From Xiphydria camelus (taxonomy: Eukaryota; Arthropoda; Insecta; Hymenoptera; Xiphydriidae): a DNA stretch of 64,000 nt. The DNA lies in NCBI GenBank assembly GCA_963678675.1, contig OY783197.1:9613647-9677646 (forward strand), written 5' to 3'. Shown piece after piece: positions 46,862 to 55,619 of the stretch. Position 1 is the first letter of the stretch, and each line of letters begins with the position of its first letter. The notes below the pieces were generated by a model, which was not told the DNA's origin, did not search any database, and worked only from the letters and a program-made list of their open reading frames with translations. Both the position numbers and the translations under genes were made by a program.

Positions 46862-47819
46862 TCTATTGTATTGGTATATAAAATCAAGGAACGGTTTGTC
46901 TATTGTTGCTTGGGTGGCGGGTCGTTTGGCAATCTAATGTTTACTCGTAGGCACTCTGCTTATTACTGTAATTCTATATTTGTGATCGTAAGAGAGAGCA
47001 CTCTCATCGTTGTTTATCATACATTTATATATATACTTATTTCTTATACTTTACTTATACCTATATACTCTATTGTTTAACTATACTATAAGATCACATA
47101 AATGCTTACTGTGTAGCATTGTTACGCAACCTTTGTTCAATTCTGGGCAATAAACATACTATCAATCAAATCAATGAATCTCTCTCTCTCTTAAACGCGG
47201 CAAGTTCTTTTTTATTAAAATTTTTAAATAAATTTTTTAGCCGAATTTTTTAGTAACTTGATTTACAATAATTTTCCTTTCAAATGATGCCTTTTACTTT
47301 TTATGTATAAATCTTGAACATGGCAATCTTAATTGATTTCAAATCTCTTTTGGGAAGTATTTTACGTATCAATTTTTGTTGGCACTGAATGAACATGTCG
47401 CCTTTTTTACAGAGGATCTGTTTTTGTGGGGGATTACTGGTTACACAGACCCATATCAATTTGGCCCGGGGACCGTCTTATGTACGAGTAATTTTGAAGA
47501 TTTTTAGTGTGCCGAATCCGATCTCGTTTGCCAAATTATTCTATCATGTCAGATTTACTGATTGTAACAAACGATTTCAATAGATTTTTTTTATGGTAAA
47601 TTCGATTCTGTCAATTAAATTGCTTTATCATGACAGGTTTTCGAGATATTCTCACCGAAAAATGTCCTAAGATGGCTTTTTCGATATTTTTATGTTACAC
47701 CTCGAAGACCTGATGTAATGGAACAATTTGGCCAACGGAGTTGGATTCACCATGCCTAAAACCTTCGAAATTACCTGAGATGACCTGTAACAATAAGTCA
47801 GAAGAAAATTTTTTTGTGG

Positions 47820-48015
47820 GGTTGTGTCTAACCTCGAAATTATGAATTTAAATGGAATGGAAATTACTCACCATTATTCACAAATTTATAATATCGAGGT
47901 TAGACGCTTGGATCTCCCGAATTGACACCAACTCTAACTACCGACTCGACTTCTACCGGTATTAAATGACTCAAGTACCGACCAAGCCTCCCCGAAGGTA
48001 ACTTCAAACTGGCCA
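47820..48015. repeat. FB-A palindrome (copy 7), partial
   Basis: The right arm with gaggttagacgcttggatct, cttctaccggta and aaatgactcaagtaccgac is present, but the left arm is reduced to about 60 bp around the core. It directly abuts copy 8. Confidence 0.65.
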
Positions 48016-48519
48016 ATACCATACCGTATGTCCCACTCTGTACGGGCCAGTTTGAAAGTTACCTTCAGAGAGGCTTGGTCGGTAATCGAAACATTTAATA
48101 CCGGTAGAAGTCGAGTCGGTAGTTAGAGTTGGTGTTAATTCGGGAGATCGAAGCGTCTAACCTCGAAATTATGAATATGTGAATAATGGTGAGTAATTTC
48201 CATTATTCACAAATTCATAATTTCGAAGTTAGACGCTTCGAGATCACCCGAATTGACACCAACTCTAACTACCGACTCGACTTCTACCGGTACCCCGACA
48301 GCAAAGTGGCGCCACCGTGACTGCACACTACTTTCACGCGGTGAATTCGAGTGCATGCACTGGGGTGTCCATCTGGACGTCCAGCGTGAAGCCACACTAC
48401 AGTCACGCAGTGTAAGTACGATGGTAAAAGTAGAATTTTGAAAAAAGGGAGCGATAAAGTAGGATTTCCCGCCTGCCTTATCCGCCTACTAGAGAGTCGA
48501 TTTTTTTTTCTCAAACTCG

Positions 48520-48597
48520 ACCCGGCCCGGACTCGAACCTGCGTTCTTTAGGAGACTGGGAACGCTTCTCGCATTCTACCAATTGCGCTATCGACTC
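48520..48597 (-). other. tRNA-like segment (probable SINE head or tRNA relic)
   Basis: On the minus strand an A box (tagcgcaattggtagaatgc) and B box (ggttcgagtcc) are correctly ordered and spaced, but the anticodon arm has a long loop and the acceptor ends do not pair next to the body. It is not a functional tRNA gene as read. Confidence 0.45.
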
Positions 48598-48719
48598 TTT
48601 GTGGTGGGAGTCGCGCGATTAAGAGAGTTATACATATAATATATCAATACCTGAAAGCAACTACTGTGAGTAGTGAGATAAACCCGAAAGCCGATTTCGA
48701 GCTGTGTCAAACGTAAGCT

Positions 48720-48823
48720 AAAACCGGCCTTTATACAATGCAACACTGAGATATCTCGGCAAAAATATTTAAATATTTTTGCCGAGATATCTCAGTGTTG
48801 CATTGTGTAAAGGCCGGTTTATA
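48720..48823. repeat. 100-bp near-perfect hairpin
   Basis: Two arms of about 50 bp, from aaaccggcctttatacaatg through gagatatctcggcaaaaata, meet at aaatatttaaatattt with hardly any mismatch. It is compact enough to be a MITE or a small-RNA precursor. Confidence 0.85.
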
Positions 48824-49605
48824 CATATCTCATTAAATTTTTTAAAATAGTTTGATACTTTCTTTTTCAAAACAGTAGCGATTATGATAATTATTTATGG
48901 AATAATTCAGTACAACTTGCACGGTTTGAAACATCATTATAATATCAATTTTGTTATTTTCTAATTTAACACATTCGCTGCCACTTTTAGATTGATTTCA
49001 TCGCGCTCAGTGCCGGTAACAGACTGAATAATGTAATGTGCCACAACAATGTGTCTCCGATCGAAGCCGGCGGCACAGGCGCAAAGTGTCGACTGGCTCC
49101 GATCGGAGCCGGCGGCAGCGAACGTGTTAAAAATTTTGTGAAGACAATGAATTTACCGACATTCATGGTCGGTAAATTTACGAAGTGTGCACGTCAAAAA
49201 GGCACCGTGACTGCACTGAGTGTAACCACTGTGTCTTTACGCTGTGAACCACTCAGTGTGTTCACTGTGTAGCCACGGTGCTTTTAGTTTGTGTACGCCA
49301 CGCGATCATGCCACGGTGAGACCACGGTGACGCCACTACGTGGCAGCACTGCGTACGGCTAGTGTGTAAATCCACGCTTTGCTGTCGGGGTGTGTCTTTA
49401 CGTTGTGAACCACTCAGTGTGTTCACTTTGTAGCCACGGTGCTTTTAGTTTGTGTACGCCACGCGATCATGCCACGGTGAGACCACAGTGACGCCACTAC
49501 GTGGCAGCACTGCGTGCGGCTAGTGTGTAAATCCACGCTTTGCTGTCGGGGGTATTAAATGACTCAAGTACCGACCAAGCCTCCCCGAAAGTAACTTCAA
49601 ACTGG

Positions 49606-51428
49606 CCCGTACAGAGTGGGACATACGGTATGTATCATCCCAAATTAAACAAGCTTAGATACCGACATTGCCGAAACTTTACCGACGGTCAAGAATTTTA
49701 TAGTTACAGTTGGCTTGAGAAGAGTGCGCTGTGTATGCTGCGTGAGACACTGAACTGTATAGTTCAGTGGCGTAAAAGCGAAGAGTGTCAAACGTCTGAT
49801 TTCCCGATAGCAGTCAATTCGGGAGATCGAAGCGCCTAACCTCGAAATCGTGAATTTGTGAAGAATGGTGGGTAATTTGTAGAAGTGATAAAAAATAATA
49901 ATTCGGGTTTCTTCAATGAAATTCCCTAAGAGTTTAAAATCGGACTGTCAAAGACTTGATGAAAATCTCCTAACCTACTCGTTGTGCGGTAACACTTAAT
50001 ATCAGTTGAAGGCGAAGCAAAAGTTATTGGCAAATCGGATGCCGGTTTTTAAACACTTGGGGAATCTCGTCGAAAAGAAACCCGAATGATTATTTCTTAT
50101 CACTTGTAAAAGATTAAAGATTAAAAGATTTCGAGGTTAGACGCTACGATCTCCCGAATTGACAGCTTTTTAACATGTTCGCCATGAAATGTCCGTCTGG
50201 CATTTCAAAGAGAGGCTTAGAATTAAATAATCTATTTATGTAAAAAAAGGCAGACATTACAGTATGACTTCAAAAAACAATTTTTTTTATTACAAGCTGA
50301 GGCATCTGGCGAGCTGTTAAACATAATAAAAAGATCCCCCAACACTTCAGTGACCTTTGATGAGACGCACCTGTTTCATAGTTTACAATACATAATGTAA
50401 CTCCCCTTTGGGGGCTATTGTTATGAAGAAAGAAATTATTAGAACAACGCGTTCGCGCATTGCTGGTATTGCTACCGTTTAAGTAACCCTTCGTGGCGAT
50501 GACTTCCTTCTCTGTCTCTTCGTCGATTCTCTGTCGTTTCTTCTTGTATTGCTTTCACTACACTCTCGCGGCTGTGGTTGCAACTGCGACTCGAATCTTT
50601 TTACGAGGACAGGACACGAGCTAGATCCATAAAAAGATGACTCGGTGGACATCGGACGATGTCAGGCTTGTCACCGAGCGCCTGTCACCTACGGTACATT
50701 CACTGTAATAAGCGCTTCCCGTTTCAACTATTTCAGCATTAAATGACTTCTACTTCTTTCGAGCTACATACCTTCTAGGAATTAATCAGCTCCGGAGTAA
50801 TATCTTGCCGATCGCGGTACGCCGTCGCTCCTGTGGACTGATTGCCGTTCCGATTTCCCGATAGCTGTCAATTCGGGAGATCGTAGCGTCTAACCTCGAA
50901 ATCTTTTAATCTTTAATCTTTTACAAGTCATAAGAAATAACCATTCGGGTTTCTTTTCGACGAAATTCTCCAAGTGTTTAAAAACCAGTATCCGATTTGC
51001 CAACGACTTTTGCTTCGCCTTCAACTGATATTAAGTGTTACCGCACAACGAGTAGGATAGGAGATTTTCATCAAGTCTTTGACAGTCCGGTTTTTAAACT
51101 CTTAGGGAATTTCATTGAAGAAACTCGAATTATTATTTTTTATCACTTCTACAAATTACCCTCCATTCTTCACAAATTCACGATCTCGAGGTTAGGCGCT
51201 TCGATCTCCCGAATTGACTGCTATCGGAAGATCAGACGTTTGCCACTTTTCGCTTTTATGCCACTAAACTCTACAGTTCAGTGTCTCACGCAGCATATAC
51301 AGCGCACTCTTCTCAAGCCAACTCTAACTATAAAATTCTTGACCGTCGGTAAAGTTTCGGCAATGTCGGTATCTAAGCTTGTTTAATTTGGGATGATACA
51401 TACGGTACAGAGTGGGACATACGGTAGT
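49606..51428. repeat. FB-A palindrome (copy 9), largest copy
   Basis: Arms of about 570 bp (49606-50175 and 50850-51428) start gtacagagtgggacatacgg and include the gccgaaactttaccgac, gtcaaacgtctgatttccc and cctactcgttgtgcgg modules. The spacer (50176-50849) holds sequence shared with 38880-39450. No recognisable transposase was found. Confidence 0.75.
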
Positions 51429-51700
51429 AACATTAGCTTACCCGGCGAACTTCGTACCGCCTCAGAATCAATAATTTTTGTATTAACTTAAAAACAAAAT
51501 TACATATAAATTAACTATCATCGCCGATAAAAATAAAAAAAACACCAATCATTTATTGTCTTAACTTAATTTATTTCATTAACGTAACGTACACATGTTC
51601 ATTCTTTCATCTCTTATAAATGAAATATAAATTAAATCTCAAAATAAAATATTTTTCATCCTAAACTAAGAAAATTAAATTAATAAAATTAATATTAATT

Positions 51701-51981
51701 TCAAAGAGCAATTGAGTGTACGATATTTTTTGTCCGTCCATCTTTAGCCAACACAAATAAGCTAGATGGTTTACCTACGCGAGAACATGCCACGTATAAT
51801 TGTCCGAGTGCAAAACATGGTGTGCCCAAATCTAAGCCGCAAACAGACATAGTTTGGCCTTGCGACTTATTGATTGTCATTGCGAATGCCAATCTAATAG
51901 GAAATTGAATGCGTTTGAATTCAATCGGCACGTCTGTAGGAATAATTGGAATTCTTGGCAGTAAAACATTTTCAGCTCTGA
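51701..51981 (-). pseudogene. Helitron PIF1-type helicase C-terminal fragment
   Basis: On the minus strand the reading from about 51981 to the TAA near 51701 includes PIEFKRIQFPIRLAFAMTINK, SQGQTM and LYVACSRVG, followed by a short tail. These match the final conserved motifs of PIF1-like helicases, and the tail style is that of Helitron RepHel proteins. Only about 90 residues remain; the rest of the helicase and the Rep domain are absent. It lies between two direct repeats (51436-51530 and 51979-52075, beginning acccggcgaacttcg), suggesting a truncated insertion or a recombination remnant. Confidence 0.75.
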
Positions 51982-52422
51982 CCCGGCGAACTTCGTACCG
52001 CCTCAGAATGATAAATTTTGTGTTAACTTAAAAATGAAATATATTTTAATTACATATAAATTAAATATTCTGTTCCGTTCTGTTTGAAATACGAACGACG
52101 CGACGGTTAAATTATTATTTTGATATTGTTCATACAGAAATACTAAAATCGCGATAAAAAAATTTTGGGGTGGGGGTAGGAGGGTGAAAATTTGTGGTTA
52201 GATATTTTTAATTCCATATCAAACAAAAAATGAAAAAAAAAATGTTTGTCAAAAGAAATAAAAATTTTTTAAAAATATGACCACCATAATGCCATAGCGA
52301 TATGAAATATACTTTACGATCTACTCTCATACCTAACAAATAAACATAAAAAATTTCATAAAAATCGGTCTAGCCGTTTCGTTGGAGTTCGACCACAAAC
52401 ACTGGGACACGAGATTTTTATA

Positions 52423-53622
52423 CAGGGTGGACCAGGTTAAACGTCATTTTTTTTATATGTGATAGAACAACAACAAAAAAGTAGACTTTCATAAGAAAAT
52501 TTTGTTCAAAAATGTTTCCTAACAAAGATACAGGGTGTCAAAGTTTCGAAAAAAATGGTTTTCTCATCATAACTTCTAAACTACTTGATCGATTTTCATG
52601 AAATTTCGCACACAGGCTAATGTAGAACAGCTCTAAGTAATAATTAAATAATTTTTAAAAATTCTCCAGTGGCGTAGATACTGGGGGCCGGTACCCCCTT
52701 TACCCTTCCCAATCTTCGGCGCCACTGGATATTTTGCAAAGAAAATTTAATTATTGGATTCCCCGTTTAATTTAAAGAAAAAATCTCAAAAACGAAGTCA
52801 TAAATCAAAAATTTGCAAGGGTGATTTTTTTCTCTAAATTAAACGGGGAATCCAATAATTAAATTTTCTTTGCAAAATATCCAGTGGCGCCGAAGATTGG
52901 GAGGGGGGAAGAGGGGTACCGGCCCCTACGTCACGCCACTGGAGAATTTTTAAAAATTATTTAATTATTACTTAGAGTTGTACGACATTAGCCTGTTTGC
53001 AAAATTTCATGGAAATCGATCAAGTAGTTTAGAAGTTATGATGTGAAAACCATTTTTTTTTCGAAACTTTGACACCCTACATCTTTGTTAGGAAACATTT
53101 TTGAACAAAATTTTCTCATGAGAATCTATTTTTTGTTGTTGCTCTATCACATGTCACAATTAATGGAGTTCAACCTAGCTTTGGCCTGCTCGCAATCCTA
53201 TAAATGAAAATAAATATCTCAAAACGGAGCCATAAATCAAAAATTTTCAAGGGTGATTTTTTTCTCTAAATTAAATGGGGAATCCAATAATTAAATTTTC
53301 TTTTCAAAATATCCAGTGGCGCCGAAGATTGGGAGGGGGAAAGGGGGTGTACCGGCCCCTAGTATCTACGCCACTGGAGAATTTTTAAAAATTATTTAAT
53401 TATTGCTGTGAGCTGTTCTACATTAGCCTGTGTGCGAAATTTCATGGAAATCGATCAAGTAGTTTAGAAGTTATGATGAGAAAACTATTTTTTTTTCGAA
53501 AATTTGACACCCTGTATCTTTGTTAGGAAACATTTTTGAAACAAATTTTCTTATGAAAGTCTACTTTTTTGTTGTTGTTCTATCACATATAAAAAAAAAG
53601 ACGTTGAACCTGGTCCACCCTG
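52423..53622. mobile_element. Palindromic TA-target element FB-J (copy 2)
   Basis: cagggtggaccaggttaaac and its inverse at 53603-53622, with TA on both sides. Internal modules repeat in alternating orientation three to four times (attctccagtggcgtagata, ggggaatccaataattaaa). It is complete and uninterrupted, 1,200 bp, and defines the structure of the family. Confidence 0.85.
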
Positions 53623-53644
53623 TATATAGAGAAGAAGATAGATG

Positions 53645-53751
53645 TGTAGCGACATGCTACATGGCCGCTGCCGCTCGACAGGAAAAATCGGCAGTTCGTG
53701 CCGGTGTATTGTATAATAAACAGTCTTTGGTGTTTGATTATCCAACCCACA
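53645..53751 (+). repeat. Gypsy 5' LTR (107 bp)
   Basis: It matches the 3' LTR apart from three substitutions and an 18-bp length difference after ggcagttcgt, where the 3' LTR has an extra cctggctacgaagcc-containing segment. It contains aataaa (ttgtataataaacag). Confidence 0.9.
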
Positions 53752-53753
53752 AC

Positions 53754-53770
53754 TGGTGACCCCGACGTGA
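53754..53770 (+). other. Gypsy primer-binding site, tRNA-Trp
   Basis: tggtgaccccgacgtga, two bases after the LTR, is complementary to the 3' end of eukaryotic tRNA-Trp including CCA, the primer characteristic of the CsRn1 group. Confidence 0.8.
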
Positions 53771-53780
53771 TTGTGTAAAA

Positions 53781-54594
53781 ATGGTCATCGAGAGAGGTGA
53801 CGCCGCCGACCTCAGCAGGCCAGGTACCTCGCAACAAGCTCCGATCGGCGACGTCCAGGAACAACCGTCTACGAACGTTCCGCCGTGGAACGGACCCGTC
53901 AACGAGCTGGCCTCTGCAGTCTATCGTGTGACGGTTCGCGTGCCACCTTTTGGACGGAAAATTAGGGTACGTCGTCTCCCACCTGGACAGTCGTCAGATC
54001 CAGGAGGTCGAGGACATCGTGTGCAATCCACCGGCGAAGGACAAGTACCAAAAGATTAAAACGGAGTTAATTAAGCGACTATCAGACTCCAGTAGCCTCC
54101 GAGTCCTTAAACTCTTAGAGGGCGAGGAACTCGGCGATCGAACTCCGTCGCAGTTTTTACGACATCTGAAGAGTATGGCGGACACTAACGTATCCGAAGA
54201 ATTCCTCCGCACACTGTGGATGAATCGTCTGCCCAACACCACGCAGCAGCAGCGCGCGCGCGTCCTTGCTGCCTCGATGGAACAACCGGTAAATGTCATG
54301 GTGGATATCGCAGACCGAGTGCACGAGATCGGCCCACCGAAGGGGCAGATTGCAGCAGTGTCGGCAAGTAATGAGATTGCCGAGCTGCAAGCCGCGATGC
54401 AGCAGCTGCGCGTGGAAATTCAGGTGATCTCGAAGAGAAACAACCGGAGGCGGACCAGAAGTCATTCCCGCGCCAGGAGCGGAAGCCGAAACCGCAGTGA
54501 CGCCGACGAATCGAGCTGCTGGTACCACCAACGCTACGGGGTCGAAGCAGAAAAGTATCGCGCGCCCTATAATTTCAAGTCGGGAAACGCGTAG
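53781..54594 (+). pseudogene. Gypsy Gag, damaged
   Basis: The ATG at 53781 opens a frame that leaves the gag sequence near 53950. Gag sequence resumes there in the frame of 53950 (YVVSHLDSRQIQEVEDIV) and continues to TAG 54594. Compared with related Gags, some 25 residues appear to be missing at this joint. The C-terminus has an Arg-rich stretch (RRRTRSHSRARSGSRNRS) and a CWYHQRYG box, but the two expected downstream cysteines read as tyrosine (EKYRAPY), so the CHCC zinc box is disrupted. The frameshift signal lies two codons before the stop. Confidence 0.8.
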
Positions 54595-54625
54595 AACCGT
54601 CCTTGATCGCGGCCATCAACGACGG
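54582..54625 (+). promoter_or_regulatory. -1 programmed ribosomal frameshift signal (gag-pol)
   Basis: The heptamer GGGAAAC (54582-54588) is in the correct register in the gag frame (..G GGA AAC). After an 8-nt spacer comes a hairpin: CCGTC-C-TTGAT (54597-54607) pairs with ATCAA-C-GACGG (54615-54625) around a 7-nt loop. A -1 slip exits gag two codons before its stop and enters the frame that reads ...EPSLIAAINDG..., the start of pol. Confidence 0.8.
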
Positions 54626-55026
54626 TCCCAAGCTGTGTCACATTTTCGTCACTGACACGACGTCCAAGATATGTTTTTTCTCATAGATACGGGAGCAGAC
54701 TTGTGCGTTTTTCCGCGTTCACTCATAACAAATCGGCTGCGCAAAACTAACTATACGCTCTTCGCGGCGAACGGAGCGCCAATCGCAACTTATGGGACTA
54801 TTGCTCTCGATTTGAACTTTCGACTTCGACGCAGTTTTAAGTGGAGATTCGTGGTCGCGGATGTGGATAGGCCGATAATCGGCGTTGATTTCCTCGCGTT
54901 TTACGGACTCTTAGTAGACGTGCGCGACCGCCGCTTCATCGATCGGACTACGTTCTTTGCCGTGCCCGGGGAAGCCGTGACAGAAGAAACGGTGACAGTA
55001 AGGACGGTCTCAGGCAGCTCGGGTTA

Positions 55027-55619
55027 CACAGGTTTACAAAAAAAAAAAGTCCGGACTATTTGACCGGACCATGGTATTCCGAGGTATTTTTGCGTCCTGA
55101 ATCCGATCCCGAGGTCATCTGAGCCCCATCACGTCAGAAAGACGAGATTTCGAAATAAATAAATAAGGAAATGGGACTGCCCTGAGCAGCACCCAGAGCA
55201 TGACTCCAAGGTTCTAAGGCCATTAGGGTCAGTGCTGGGTCCACTGTCACAGTGAACGGATCGCCGGAATTGGATGCCTTGACAGGGAGATCGTAATCCG
55301 CGAGATACAACGATCATGGCAACATTTTATCCACTGGGGTGGTTCTGTGATAGTCCCGGTCGAGATTTAGGACTCCATTCCAATGTTTGGAAGGTATTCA
55401 AGACCTAAACAGCTACCCTCCAACTCAACAGGTCGCTTGAGAAATTGTCCCGGATCCAGTTCCAAAAAATGGTCATTTTAACCTCTAACTGACCTTAAAA
55501 TCTAATTTTTCTGACGTGTGGGGCTCAGATGACCTCGGGATCGGATTCAGGACGCAAAAATACCTCGGAATACCATGGTCCGGTCAAATAGTCCGGACTT
55601 TTTTTTTTGTAAACCTGGG
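55027..55619. mobile_element. Foldback DNA element with CACAGG ends, TTA target duplication (copy 3, inside pol)
   Basis: 593 bp with the same termini as 7892-8996 (cacaggtttac..., ...gtaaacctggg; the last G is changed from the expected cctgtg). TTA is at 55024-55026 and 55620-55622. The subterminal tccggactatttgaccgg and gaggtcatctgagccccatc match the first copy closely, and the interior is a deleted version of it. Confidence 0.9.

Larger units (their letters stand above)
42458..47178 (+). mobile_element. Non-LTR retrotransposon, Jockey/CR1-like (LINE-2 of this window)
   Basis: A 5'UTR (42458-42914) is followed by ORF1, ORF2 with endonuclease and RT, and a 3'UTR with AATAAA (about 47151) ending atcaatcaaatcaatgaa. 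There is no RNase H and no poly-A. It lies within (CT)n. Family G sequence continues on both sides (42300-42401 and 47192-47440), so it is nested in that palindromic element. One frameshift in ORF2 inactivates it. Confidence 0.85.
48294..49550. mobile_element. TIR element (ccccgacagcaaag ends) with duplicated right end
   Basis: The left end ccccgacagcaaagtgg and right end ctttgctgtcgggg are inverse. The flank is GTA (or TA) on both sides. The terminal 161 bp on the right are tandemly duplicated (about 49229-49389 and 49390-49550), so the terminus occurs twice. Inside lie a 100-bp hairpin (48720-48823) and a tRNA-like segment (48520-48597). No transposase is recognised. Confidence 0.7.
48022..49633. 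repeat. FB-A palindrome (copy 8), split by a TIR element
   Basis: The left arm (48022 to about 48190) pairs with 48200-48293 continued at 49551-49633. The break falls inside ccggta|ttaaatgac, and the intervening 1.26 kb is the element at 48294-49550. Confidence 0.75.

Noticed and set aside
48520..48597. Functional tRNA gene
   Set aside because: A and B boxes are present, but the cloverleaf does not close: the anticodon loop is too long and there is no proper acceptor stem next to the body.
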